A stretch of 64,000 nucleotides of DNA from Paenibacillus sp. HB172176. GTDB lineage: Bacteria > Bacillota > Bacilli > Paenibacillales > Paenibacillaceae. Numbering within the stretch: position 1 is the first letter of the stretch; each line of letters begins with the position of its first letter. Made by a program: the position numbers and the translations under genes. The stretch lies in the NCBI RefSeq assembly GCF_011947265.1, contig NZ_JAATHD010000001.1, positions 529,737 through 593,736 on the forward strand, written 5' to 3'. The notes beneath the pieces were generated by a model. It ran no database searches and was not told the DNA's origin. It worked only from the letters and a program-made list of their open reading frames with translations. Positions 7,838 through 16,752 of the stretch are shown here, one piece after another.

Positions 7838-10042
7838 TTATTGCTTCGGTAATTTTCGGAAATCTCCAGGAGTCATTCCTGTATGCTTCTTGAACACCCG
7901 TATGAAGGTGCTGACATTCATGTAGCCGACCTTCTCCGAGGCTTCCTGTATTTTCATATTCGACTGCTGCAGCAGCTCTTTGGCTTTGTTCATCCGATAA
8001 GTCATCACATAATCGACGAAATTGACGCCGCTTTTCTCCTTGAAGTACGTGGAGAGATAGCCGCGCGTTATATTCAATTGATCGGCTATCAAATCCAGCG
8101 AAATATCCTCGCAATAATGCTCCTCGACATAGGCGATGACGAAGCTTGTTATGTCGTCCTTTGCCGCTTTCTTCTCTTGAACAAGCAAGCATACTCTGCG
8201 GATCATCGTTTCGAGGCACAGCTCGTACTGTTCATACGTATGGCAATTGTTGACCGCCTCGTAAGGAGAGGCCATGTCGGCCAGCCTGCCGGAGTCAATC
8301 TGATTGGTGAACTGCAGCTTTACGACCTGAGACACAATCGATCTGGCGAATTCCGCAAAATGGACGGCATAGCCGTTCTTGCGACTCAGCCGGGCAAGCG
8401 CGCGCTTCATAAGCGGAATGGCGATAGCGTGATTGCCTTGCAGCATATTAAGCTGAAATTCTTGCTCCTCAATCGGATGGAACGCGATCCCTTCGGGAAT
8501 TTCTCGCGGCTCCGCAATGAATTGAGGGTCTAAACCAAGCTTCCGCTGTTTCACAAGTCTGGACACATATTCGTAGGACTTGTTGAAGTCTTCCTCGGAA
8601 CGATAGACGGGGCTTACCGCAATGGTGAGCAGGGCAGGCTGCGTCTCGCTGTTGAATTGATTCACGATATCCCCAAGAACAAGCTCCCATTCGGGCACCT
8701 CTCCTTCGTCGAAGTGGAGCACCGTCACTATTTCATTCTGCTCCAATTGCAGCGTCACTGAATCGTGGAATGCTTCCGAGAATCGACCGGAGACCCATTC
8801 GCGCAGAGCCGAAGCGGCCTGTGCGAAGCTTCTTTGATGCTCCGACGATGTTTCGTTAACAGGCGTAAGATGGAATAACATGACCATGAACGCCTTGTCC
8901 ATCGGTTGAAAATGCTCGGACAACTGGTCGATGCTCTTGATTTGATTCGCATAGGCATACAGATTGAGAAGTGAATTTTTGATCGTCATATCCTTCTTGA
9001 TATCGTTGATTCTCTCCTGAATGAAACGGAATTCTCTGATCTTGCTCGTGAAGGAGCCGGGCTCTCCGCTATTGAAGGACTCGAGCAAGTGACGGACGGG
9101 CGCGTGAAGCTTGCGGCTGATCCATGCCGATACGGCTACGCTGATGATAAAGGCGAGAATAATGAGCACGATGAGCAAGAGCGTCAAATTCTGAAGCTGC
9201 TCCTTCACGTGGGCGTAGGGAATAACGCTGACATAAGTGAAGCCGGTATGGGCGCCCTTCTGATAGAACGTATACTGGTTGTCGCGAAGAGCATTTCCGC
9301 TTGCATCTACTCCCAAATCCGGCAGCTCGGGAATCGTCATGTTCCTGGAATGAAACAAGGGCCGGCCTTCTTTGTCGATAATGGCGAACGGTTGATCATA
9401 CTTGGACAAGAAGAAATCGTCGAAGGCGCGAGAGGCGTCCATTAGAGCGAAAATCGCCGTATCCTCCTCGTTGACCTTCTTGATCATGATGGGAATGAAT
9501 GTGCCGAGCAGCTTCTCGGTGCCAACGGAATTCTCCCAATACTCCGAAGCCGGGTAGATGGCGAAGCTAATCTTCTTCTCCATCTCTTCCTCCCAGAAGG
9601 AGAGCGGATAATCTTTGCTGTGCAGCAGCTTGTCGAACATCAGCTCAGCGGGCGCCGTGCTGTCTTTTTCGATGACATAATGATTGCGCTTCATATAGAT
9701 GAGCAGGTTGTCCAGATACATATAAGAATTTCCCACGTTCGATCGAAGCTGATCCTTCACGCTTACGGCCGAATCCATATTGAGCGAGGCGCTTCGCGAA
9801 AGAAGCGAAATTTGCGAATCGAATTCCAGCGTCAATCCAAGATTTCGAATATGTTCGAAATATTCCTCGTAATTGTGAACGGCAGCGTCGAGATTCAAGC
9901 TGCTGTTCTTCGTGATTTCATTGCGAATCGTATCGAGGAAGAAGGAGGAGGCGACGATGATGAACAAGACCAACAGGAGAATGACGATCAGGAAGCTGCC
10001 GAATAGGCGATAGAACATGGAACCCGTCATGAAGCGTTTCAT
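7838..10042 (-). CDS. Membrane-bound AraC-family regulator with extracellular sensor
   Basis: A 734-residue protein with a membrane segment at about 13-37, an extracellular double-Cache-like region to about 285, a second membrane segment at about 288-310, a HAMP-like stretch (ISRKLHAPVRHLLESF), a cytoplasmic middle region, and an AraC DNA-binding domain at about 635-734 (LDLIADQLNITRGYLSTYF; IQEASEKVGYMNVSTFIRVF; HTGMTPGDFRKL). This layout is common in Paenibacillaceae next to LplABC-type importers, where the protein is thought to sense an outside sugar and act directly on DNA. It is divergent from the importer operon starting at 10341. The ATG at 10042 follows GTGGAGGTGC. Confidence 0.88.
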   Translation of the reverse strand: MKRFMTGSMFYRLFGSFLIVILLLVLFIIVASSFFLDTIRNEITKNSSLNLDAAVHNYEEYFEHIRNLGLTLEFDSQISLLSRSASLNMDSAVSVKDQLRSNVGNSYMYLDNLLIYMKRNHYVIEKDSTAPAELMFDKLLHSKDYPLSFWEEEMEKKISFAIYPASEYWENSVGTEKLLGTFIPIMIKKVNEEDTAIFALMDASRAFDDFFLSKYDQPFAIIDKEGRPLFHSRNMTIPELPDLGVDASGNALRDNQYTFYQKGAHTGFTYVSVIPYAHVKEQLQNLTLLLIVLIILAFIISVAVSAWISRKLHAPVRHLLESFNSGEPGSFTSKIREFRFIQERINDIKKDMTIKNSLLNLYAYANQIKSIDQLSEHFQPMDKAFMVMLFHLTPVNETSSEHQRSFAQAASALREWVSGRFSEAFHDSVTLQLEQNEIVTVLHFDEGEVPEWELVLGDIVNQFNSETQPALLTIAVSPVYRSEEDFNKSYEYVSRLVKQRKLGLDPQFIAEPREIPEGIAFHPIEEQEFQLNMLQGNHAIAIPLMKRALARLSRKNGYAVHFAEFARSIVSQVVKLQFTNQIDSGRLADMASPYEAVNNCHTYEQYELCLETMIRRVCLLVQEKKAAKDDITSFVIAYVEEHYCEDISLDLIADQLNITRGYLSTYFKEKSGVNFVDYVMTYRMNKAKELLQQSNMKIQEASEKVGYMNVSTFIRVFKKHTGMTPGDFRKLPKQ

Positions 10043-10340
10043 CGTGCACCTCCACGTTAGTCTGCAATGTAATTATAGATGACATAAGATGTTTCTTCAG
10101 ATGGGAAGCTGGCCCGAAAACTATGCATTTATTGTAGCGCAAGAAGCGAAGCTGACCAATATACGGTTTTTACACAAATTGATTTTTTTTCGGATTATGC
10201 CCGGAAACCTTAATTTATAAGGATATTTCACAATTGTTGCTATATTCGCGCGCTGGGATCCGGATTATAGTGGGGGAGTGGAAATGATAGATTACTTAAC
10301 ATGTATATCGGACAAATTACGCAAAGAGAAAGGTGATTCC
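10043..10340. other. Divergent control region between sensor gene and importer operon
   Basis: About 300 bases without a convincing gene. It must hold the promoters for both directions. It is AT-rich around 10160-10250, with a TATATT at 10241-10246 that could be a plus-strand -10 box, but no well-spaced -35 box is seen. A short open reading stretch from 10278 runs in frame into the permease gene and is read here as leader, not protein, because a better ribosome site precedes 10341. Confidence 0.5.
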
Positions 10341-11288
10341 ATGGCTCATATTCAAGCGGAAACGGAAATTCGGCCTTCATCGATAGGCAAGCTGGGCAAA
10401 CGCTTGGTGAAGAGCAAGCTGCTCATTCTTATGTTTCTACCCTGTCTTCTCTATTATATCTTGTTTAAGTATTATCCCATGATCGGAATTGTCGTGTCAT
10501 TCAAGAACTATAACCTGTACAAAGGCATATGGGCAAGCGACTGGGTCGGCTTCAAATATTATATCACCTTCTTCCATAATCCCGATTTTTGGCTCTTGTT
10601 CCGCAATACGTTTCTTCTTGGTCTCTATAAGCTGCTATTCGGATTTCCGGCTCCCGTTATTCTCGCTTTGCTGCTCAACGAAGCGAAAAACATATTGTTC
10701 AAACGGTTCGTACAGACGGCGACCTATCTGCCGCATTTCATCTCCAACGTGATCGTGGCGAGTATGGTAACGATGTTCTTGTCGCCGACGGGAGGCTTGA
10801 TTAATCGGGTAATGAACGCCTTCGGCGTCGATACGATCAACTTCCTGACCGAGCCGGGCTGGTTCAGATCCATCTATGTGCTGTCGGAGATTTGGCAGCA
10901 TCTTGGCTGGGAGACGATCATTTATCTGGCAGCGCTGTCCTCCATCGATTCCTCCCTATACGAGGCCGCGGATATCGACGGAGCGGGCAGGCTTCGCAAA
11001 ATTTGGAGCGTGACGCTGCCGGGCATCGCCTCCGCAATCGTCATCTTATTATTGCTTAATGTCGGCAAAATATTGGAAATCGGCTTCGAGAAGGTATATC
11101 TCTTAGCCAATCCGGTCACCTATGAAACGGCGGACATCTTCAGCACCTATGTCTACCGGGTCGGGATGACCAACGGCAATTTCAGCTACGCTTCGGCGAT
11201 CGATATGTTCACGGGAGTCGTCAGCGTCGTCTTCATCGTATCCGCGAATTACATTAGCCGCAAGCTCAGCGACAACAGCTTGTGGTAG
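10341..11288 (+). CDS. ABC sugar transporter permease (LplB type)
   Basis: A 315-residue inner-membrane permease of the carbohydrate uptake-1 family. It has six predicted membrane segments and the cytoplasmic EAA loop (YEAADIDGAGRLRKIWSVTLPG) that contacts the ATPase. The start is set at ATG 10341 after AAAGGTGA; an earlier ATG at 10284 behind GGGGGAG is possible and would add 19 residues. It is followed 15 bases later by the second permease and then the binding lipoprotein. No ATPase is encoded here, as is usual for LplABC systems that share a general MsmX-type ATPase. Confidence 0.9.
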   Translation: MAHIQAETEIRPSSIGKLGKRLVKSKLLILMFLPCLLYYILFKYYPMIGIVVSFKNYNLYKGIWASDWVGFKYYITFFHNPDFWLLFRNTFLLGLYKLLFGFPAPVILALLLNEAKNILFKRFVQTATYLPHFISNVIVASMVTMFLSPTGGLINRVMNAFGVDTINFLTEPGWFRSIYVLSEIWQHLGWETIIYLAALSSIDSSLYEAADIDGAGRLRKIWSVTLPGIASAIVILLLLNVGKILEIGFEKVYLLANPVTYETADIFSTYVYRVGMTNGNFSYASAIDMFTGVVSVVFIVSANYISRKLSDNSLW

Positions 11289-11303
11289 AGGGGGAACGGC
11301 ATC

Positions 11304-12173
11304 ATGCTAATGCGCAAATGGTCACTATCATCTATTTTCATCGCTTTTCTGCTTATTCTCGTTACGGTCTCCATGCTGTATCCGTTTCTCTACATGATCT
11401 CGGTTTCGCTCAGCAAGAGCATCTATGTCATGCGCGGCGATATCTTCCTGCTTCCGAAGGGAATCGATTTCAGTGTATACAGGCTGGTACTGGAGGATCC
11501 CCGAATAGGCCAGGGCTATCTGAATACGATCATCTATGTCGGTTTGGGTACGTTCATCTCGCTTATCGTGACGTCGCTCGGGGCGTATTCGCTTTCCCGC
11601 AGAGACATGATGTTCAACAAAACCTTCACGCTTCTCATCATATTCACCATGTTTTTCCAGGGCGGCATGATTCCTACGTTTCTGGCGGTCAAATCGCTCG
11701 GCGTCATGGATAATATCTGGGCGATGGTGCTGCCCGGGGCGGTCAGCACATGGAACTTGCTTGTCATGCGAACCTTTTTCGTGAATTTTCCGAAGGAGCT
11801 CGAGGAAGCGGGCAAAGTGGACGGCTTGAATGATTTCAGCATCTTCGTGCGCATCGTCGTTCCTCTGTCCAAAGCGGTGTTCGCCACAATCGGCTTGTTC
11901 TACGCCGTGGCCATGTGGAATAATTTCACGCTTCCGCTCCTGTATTTGCGGGATCAGGCGTTGTTCCCGCTGCAGGTGGTGCTGCGCAATATCGTGCTTG
12001 CCGGAAGCAATGCGAACGGCGACGCAATGGGAGTCGGAGGAGATTCGCTGATCGTCGATGAATCGTTGAAGTACGCGACGATCATGGTGTCCACGATTCC
12101 TATTCTGTTGCTCTACCCGATGCTGCAGAAGTATTTCGTGAAGGGTGTCATGATCGGAGCCGTGAAGGGGTAG
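11304..12173 (+). CDS. ABC sugar transporter permease (LplC/YtcP type)
   Basis: A 289-residue second permease with six membrane segments and an EAA-type loop (LEEAGKVDGLNDFSIFVRIVVPLS). MFFQGGMIPTFL and the C-terminal KYFVKGVMIGAVKG are typical of the YtcP/LplC branch. The ATG at 11304 follows GAGGGGGAAC. It pairs with the preceding permease to form the membrane channel for an oligosaccharide taken up by the lipoprotein encoded next. Confidence 0.92.
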   Translation: MLMRKWSLSSIFIAFLLILVTVSMLYPFLYMISVSLSKSIYVMRGDIFLLPKGIDFSVYRLVLEDPRIGQGYLNTIIYVGLGTFISLIVTSLGAYSLSRRDMMFNKTFTLLIIFTMFFQGGMIPTFLAVKSLGVMDNIWAMVLPGAVSTWNLLVMRTFFVNFPKELEEAGKVDGLNDFSIFVRIVVPLSKAVFATIGLFYAVAMWNNFTLPLLYLRDQALFPLQVVLRNIVLAGSNANGDAMGVGGDSLIVDESLKYATIMVSTIPILLLYPMLQKYFVKGVMIGAVKG

Positions 12174-12214
12174 CGATGTCAAACTTGCAAAGCAGGCGCG
12201 CGTGATGATGATTC

Positions 12215-12231
12215 GCGGCTTAGGCCGCTTT
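12215..12231 (+). promoter_or_regulatory. Small stem-loop between permease and binding-protein genes
   Basis: Arms GCGGC (12215-12219) and GCCGC (12224-12228) close a four-base loop, followed by TTT. Such hairpins between permease and binding-protein genes often raise the relative amount of binding protein by shielding mRNA or partially stopping transcription. The function here is inferred from position only. Confidence 0.35.
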
Positions 12232-12270
12232 CATATAGAATAGGACTACAAACAGAAGGGATGAGAAAAA

Positions 12271-13830
12271 ATGAAGAAATGGTCTGTGTCTGTGTTGCTG
12301 TTATGCTGCGTGGTCATCGCGGTCATTGCCGGAGGATGCAGCTCCGGCAACAACAATAACGCGAATCCGCCCGCGAACACGGAAGGGCAGGAGGGGACGG
12401 AGGTTCAACCCACGTCGACGCTTCAAGGCAAAACCTTCTCGATGCTGGTGGAGACAAATCCGAGCTGGCCCTACGATGCAAACTGGCCGGTATGGACCTG
12501 GCTGAAGGAAGCGACGGGCGTCACGCTTGATGTTTCCGTTCCGGCAGGCAAGCTGGCGGAGACTGTTCAACTGAATGTGGCTTCGGGGTCCATGCCCGAC
12601 ATTTCGATGATTCTGAGCATATCCGATGCCAATAAATTCGGTCAGCAGGGCGCTTTCGCGAATATTCTCGATTATATGGAGCTCATGCCTCATTTCAAGA
12701 AATGGAAGGAGCAATATCCGGAAGCCTTCCGCTCGAATCTCGCTCCGGACGGCAAGATGTACATGTTCCCGAATCAAGGCTTCGGGGAAACCAACCGGAT
12801 GAGCTGGTTGTACCGCGAGGATGTATTCAAGGAGAACGGGCTGCAAACCCCGAAAACCTACGACGAGCTTTATGATGTGCTGAAGCAATTGAAGGCGAAA
12901 TATCCTGACAGTTATCCGCTCAGCTTCCGCATGGGCAAGACGCTCAATTCGAATATGACGAAGATTCTGGCGCCGAATTTCGGAAGTAGCGATACCTACT
13001 ACTATAATGCGGATACGCAAGAGGTAGGCTACGGTCCAACGGAGGACGGCTATAAGTCGATGGTGGAATATTTGAACAAATTCACGGCGGAAGGCTTGAT
13101 TCCTCCGAACTGGCTGACCGTGGATACGAAGCAGTGGCAGGATATGATGTCGACGAACAAGGCATTCATCACCTTCGATTATTTGGCCCGCATCGACTTC
13201 TTCAACGCGCCGATGCGCGAGGAAAACCCGGACTATACCTTGGCTTTCATGGCTCCTCCGGCGGGACCGAACGGAGCGCAGGTGAATCCGTTCACCTCCT
13301 TCCTGCAATCGGGAATGGCGGTATCGTCCAAAGCGAAGGATGTTGAATCGATCATGCAATATATCGATTTCTTCTATTCGGAGGAAGGCCAGACCTTGGC
13401 AAGCTGGGGCAAGGAAGGCGAGACTTATACGACTGTGGACGGACAGAAGAGGCTGAATGACGATTTTGCCGACATTACCGATTTCCGTAAGAAAACGGGC
13501 TTGTCTACTCATGGCACGTATACGTGGATCGATTACGACGCGCATCTGTCGCTGGCGTCGGACGAACTGAAGGCGGCCTATGAAGAAGCCGTTCCGTATG
13601 ACAAGGCTTATCAGCCTATTCCTTCCTTCACGGATGAAGAGCAGGATGTGCTGTCGACGGTTGGAGAAGCTGTGGACAAGCATAGAGAAGAGAATATCGC
13701 GAAGTTCATCATGGGCACGCGTCCGTTGTCCGAATGGGAGCAATACAAGTCCGAAGCGGACAAGCTCGGCTTGGAGCAAGTGAAGGAAATCTATAAGAAC
13801 GCCTATGAGAGAGCGGCGGCAGCGAACTAA
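12271..13830 (+). CDS. ABC sugar transporter substrate-binding lipoprotein (LplA type)
   Basis: A 519-residue extracellular solute-binding protein. Residues 1-24 are a lipoprotein signal ending in IAGGC, with a Ser/Gly/Asn-rich tether after the cysteine, so it is membrane-anchored outside the cell. The mature part follows the family 1 binding-protein pattern of the large LplA type (IFKENGLQTPKTYDELY equivalent at 190-205; MQYIDFFYSEEGQ near 365). The start ATG follows an AGAAGGGATGAG site. It delivers a sugar to the two permeases upstream. The ligand is not known; neighbours suggest a glucuronate-containing or otherwise decorated oligosaccharide. Confidence 0.92.
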   Translation: MKKWSVSVLLLCCVVIAVIAGGCSSGNNNNANPPANTEGQEGTEVQPTSTLQGKTFSMLVETNPSWPYDANWPVWTWLKEATGVTLDVSVPAGKLAETVQLNVASGSMPDISMILSISDANKFGQQGAFANILDYMELMPHFKKWKEQYPEAFRSNLAPDGKMYMFPNQGFGETNRMSWLYREDVFKENGLQTPKTYDELYDVLKQLKAKYPDSYPLSFRMGKTLNSNMTKILAPNFGSSDTYYYNADTQEVGYGPTEDGYKSMVEYLNKFTAEGLIPPNWLTVDTKQWQDMMSTNKAFITFDYLARIDFFNAPMREENPDYTLAFMAPPAGPNGAQVNPFTSFLQSGMAVSSKAKDVESIMQYIDFFYSEEGQTLASWGKEGETYTTVDGQKRLNDDFADITDFRKKTGLSTHGTYTWIDYDAHLSLASDELKAAYEEAVPYDKAYQPIPSFTDEEQDVLSTVGEAVDKHREENIAKFIMGTRPLSEWEQYKSEADKLGLEQVKEIYKNAYERAAAAN

Positions 13831-13852
13831 ATCGGGAGAGGATGTCTGCGAT

Positions 13853-14857
13853 ATGATGCGTGTAGCTGTTATTGGCGGAGGCGCGATCGGACTGCGTCAT
13901 CTGGAGGCGCTCGAGGAGCTGGAAGAGCTCGAAGCCTGCGCGGTCGTCGAGCTTGACGAGACGATCAGGCTGCAGCTCGCCCGGCGCTTCGGAGTGAAGG
14001 CTTACGCGGGCATGGAGGACATGCTTGCCGCGGAACAGCCTCAAATCGCGGTGATCGCGCTGCCGCATCATCTTCATGAAGAGGCAGCTCTTCTCTGCAT
14101 CTCAAGCGGATGCCATCTTATGCTCGAGAAGCCGATGGCGAATTCAACCGCTTCCTGCGACCGCATCATAGCGGCCGCGAAACGGCAGGGCGTAACCTTG
14201 ATGGTCGGCCATACGCAGCATTATCTGCCGGAGAACAGAGCGGCGAAGGCAGTTATTGACGAAGGCTCGCTCGGACGATTTCTCATGGCGCAGGATACCA
14301 GACATGTCGACTACTTCCGCCGAAATCGCCCCCCGTGGTTCTTCGACCGCGAGTCTGCAGGAGGCGGCATAATGATGAATCTTGGCGCACATTCGATCGA
14401 CAAGCTGCAATGGCTGACCGATTCCCGGGTACGCAAGGTGAAGGCTTCCTTGACCTATCTGGGTGATCGCGGGAATGTGGAAGGCTCCGGCATGCTCATG
14501 CTGGAGCTGGACGGCGGAGCGACGGGGACATCGACGGCAACCATTGTGCAGTCCGGCTATAAGGGAGCAAGCCGCAGCGAGACAGAGCTGATATTCACCA
14601 ATGGCATGCTGCGAATCGTCGCGGGGGAAGGCGTCTATGTCAGCAAGGGAGACTCATACGAAAAGCTGGCGTTGCCCGAAGAGCCTCTGATTCCGCTGGC
14701 CCTGCAGTTCCTGGATTTGCTGGCAAGTTTGCGCAGCGGCAGCGAACCGGAATGCTCGGGAAGCTATTCCCGCTCGGTCATCGAGGCGTTAGAAGCCGTC
14801 TATCTCTCGCATGAGAGCGGCCTCGAGATCGAGCTTGGAAAGCGCGAATCGGGTTGA
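13853..14857 (+). CDS. Gfo/Idh/MocA family NAD(P)-dependent oxidoreductase
   Basis: A 334-residue dehydrogenase. The Rossmann motif is VAVIGGGAIGLRH at residues 4-16, and the family EKP motif (LMLEKPMANS), with its catalytic lysine, lies near residue 92. GGGIMMNLGAHSID near 170-183 matches the conserved active-site histidine block. Start at ATG 13853 (or 13856) behind GGGAGAGG; the frame is open further up but overlaps the binding-protein gene. It is the next gene after the importer and probably oxidises a sugar, sugar acid or inositol released from the imported glycan. Confidence 0.9.
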   Translation: MMRVAVIGGGAIGLRHLEALEELEELEACAVVELDETIRLQLARRFGVKAYAGMEDMLAAEQPQIAVIALPHHLHEEAALLCISSGCHLMLEKPMANSTASCDRIIAAAKRQGVTLMVGHTQHYLPENRAAKAVIDEGSLGRFLMAQDTRHVDYFRRNRPPWFFDRESAGGGIMMNLGAHSIDKLQWLTDSRVRKVKASLTYLGDRGNVEGSGMLMLELDGGATGTSTATIVQSGYKGASRSETELIFTNGMLRIVAGEGVYVSKGDSYEKLALPEEPLIPLALQFLDLLASLRSGSEPECSGSYSRSVIEALEAVYLSHESGLEIELGKRESG

Positions 14858-15003
14858 AGCCGTTGTATGCCGCGACGGGTAGCTGGAAACAATCGAAATA
14901 ATATCATTTCTCGAAACGGCCAACGAGAGCAGAGCATCAGGAATAACCGTTTCATTATAAGTGATTTCCTTGTTAATCATAGAATTGATAGGAGGAAGCG
15001 ACA

Positions 15004-15840
15004 ATGATGAAGGTTGGGAAAGGCAAAAAAAGTTTGATGTCTTTGACTCTGGGTATGTTGCTCGGCTGCAGTATTCTGTTAGGATCGGCATGCGCGGTGC
15101 CGATAACCTGGACTTATTCCTCGTATGATTCCGCAGTGCTCGCCGATGATCCGGTCGGTTATTGGCCCTTGTCGCCAAGCGAGGACGAGGATCAAACATC
15201 AAGCGGGCTGGACGGAACGTTCACAGGGAGTCCGGCAGCAACGACACTGCCAAACGGCGATGATGCCGTCGTATTCAACGGCGTTGATCAATATTTCACA
15301 ATTCCGGATCATGATCTGCTTGAAGTGACAACGACCGGCATTCTGACGATTGAGGCGTGGATGAGGCCGGATACGCTTCAATTCACGGATAGCGAAGGCA
15401 GCGGATACGTGCATTGGATGGGGAAGGGAACCTCGGGGCAGCATTCATGGGTTGCCCGAATCTATAACTATACCAATGCCGAGAACAGGCCGAATCGAAT
15501 CAGCGGTTATTCGTTCAATCTGACGGGCGGCCTTGGCGCAGGCTCGTACTTCCAGGATGCGATTGCCGCAGGCGAGTGGATTCACTACACGCTTGTCATC
15601 AACACGGTCGATACGAGCGCGACCTATCCGACAGGCTACACGAAGCTTTACAAGAATGGCGTTCTTCGGGATACGGACAGCTTGACCGGATACAGCATCG
15701 TACCGGGCAACGGCACGGCGCCGATGCGGATCGGCACAAGAGATTTCAATTCCTTTTTCGAAGGCGCCGTCGGAAAAGTCGCGGTGTATGATTATGAATT
15801 GACTGCCGCTCAGCTAGCGGCTCACTACGCCGCCATGTAA
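15004..15840 (+). CDS. Secreted LamG-like (concanavalin-type) protein
   Basis: A 278-residue exported protein. Residues 1-32 form a signal sequence; cysteines at about 21 and 30 leave open whether it is a lipoprotein, since neither lipobox is classic. Residues 45-275 form one LamG/laminin-G-like jelly-roll domain (LADDPVGYWPLSPSE; ILTIEAWMRPDTL; GAVGKVAVYDYELTAAQLAAHY), a fold that usually binds sugars. The start follows TAGGAGGAAGCGACA. It stands alone downstream of the oxidoreductase with its own terminator and likely captures or presents carbohydrate at the cell surface. Confidence 0.85.
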   Translation: MMKVGKGKKSLMSLTLGMLLGCSILLGSACAVPITWTYSSYDSAVLADDPVGYWPLSPSEDEDQTSSGLDGTFTGSPAATTLPNGDDAVVFNGVDQYFTIPDHDLLEVTTTGILTIEAWMRPDTLQFTDSEGSGYVHWMGKGTSGQHSWVARIYNYTNAENRPNRISGYSFNLTGGLGAGSYFQDAIAAGEWIHYTLVINTVDTSATYPTGYTKLYKNGVLRDTDSLTGYSIVPGNGTAPMRIGTRDFNSFFEGAVGKVAVYDYELTAAQLAAHYAAM

Positions 15841-15871
15841 TACGGGGCTTGCTGCACGATAGTTTTTGAAG

Positions 15872-15913
15872 AAGCTCTTATGAGACGTTTGTTGGTCTCT
15901 TAAGAGCTTTTTC
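15872..15913 (+). terminator. Rho-independent terminator after LamG gene
   Basis: Arms AAGCTCTTA-TGAGAC (15872-15886) and GTCTC-TTAAGAGCTT pair around an eight-base loop and run into TTTTTC. It ends the LamG transcript. Confidence 0.85.
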
Positions 15914-15991
15914 GTTGTGCTTTTGGGGGGTGCTCGGCATACCGTTCGCAGATTCGAATAAGTTAAATAGTAGCGGAGGAGGTGTCTGTCA

Positions 15992-16738
15992 TTGCGACTG
16001 GCAAACGGATTGAAGCTGACTGGCTTGATTGTCGGAGTAGCGATCACGGATATCGCCGTTCTGTCTCCGGGACTGCTGGGTATAGAGATTGGCGGCGGTA
16101 ACGCGATGGAAACGGCCTCTGGAACGACTCTTCTTATTATGAGTGTGCTTGTGCTCTGCTACGGCGCTTTTCGATTTCTCTACGAGGCTGCAATCATGCC
16201 TTCTGCGACAACGTTCAAGACGCATGACGATTACATAGCGGCTTTGCAAGCTTACCGTGGCATGAAGGGTTTAAAGCGAGACATCGTTTGCTCCATCGAC
16301 CAATTAAACCGGCTTCAGAGGAAGAAGCGGGCTTTAATCGGGCTTCTTGAACAACACTTCGATCGCACGGAGCTGAGCTTCCGCAAATTCGCGGCGGTCA
16401 TTGCTGCGGTAGAGAAGCTATTCTACAACTTTATTAGGGGTATTCTGCATAAGGCCCATGTGTTTGACGCTTCTTCGCTTTCCGGCATGGAGAAGAAGAG
16501 CGGGAGGACGGCGTTGTTTTCCGAGAGGCTGATAAGTGAGAAGCGGCGGCTGTATGATGACTATCTTGGGGCGGTGAAAGGATATTTAAGCGCTAATGAG
16601 GAGATTTTGTTGAAGCTGGATCAATTATTGCTGGAAATTTCGAGGCTTGGCTACGCGAAAGATCGCAACGTTGAGGAATTGCCCTGTATGCAGGAAATCG
16701 ACACCTTAATCAAGCAGACATCATTCTATCAGTCATGA
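15992..16738 (+). CDS. Small two-helix membrane protein of TelA/VWA module
   Basis: A 248-residue protein I do not recognise by name. Residues 5-30 and 45-70 look like membrane helices; residues 80-248 are charged and probably helical, facing the cytoplasm. The start is TTG at 15992, seven bases after GCGGAGGAGGTG. Its stop lies beside the start region of the VWA gene, and TelA follows, so the three form one operon. Proteins of similar size and layout (XpaC-like) accompany TelA in other Firmicutes, but I cannot claim homology from motifs alone. It may anchor the other two proteins at the membrane. Confidence 0.7.
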   Translation: MRLANGLKLTGLIVGVAITDIAVLSPGLLGIEIGGGNAMETASGTTLLIMSVLVLCYGAFRFLYEAAIMPSATTFKTHDDYIAALQAYRGMKGLKRDIVCSIDQLNRLQRKKRALIGLLEQHFDRTELSFRKFAAVIAAVEKLFYNFIRGILHKAHVFDASSLSGMEKKSGRTALFSERLISEKRRLYDDYLGAVKGYLSANEEILLKLDQLLLEISRLGYAKDRNVEELPCMQEIDTLIKQTSFYQS

Positions 16739-16752
16739 GGGAAGGTGAGGCA

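Noticed and set aside
7824..8219. N-terminal extension of the DUF4838 frame
   Set aside because: The 132 extra codons lie antisense-frame within the AraC sensor gene, have no family motif, and a strong ribosome site supports ATG 7823.
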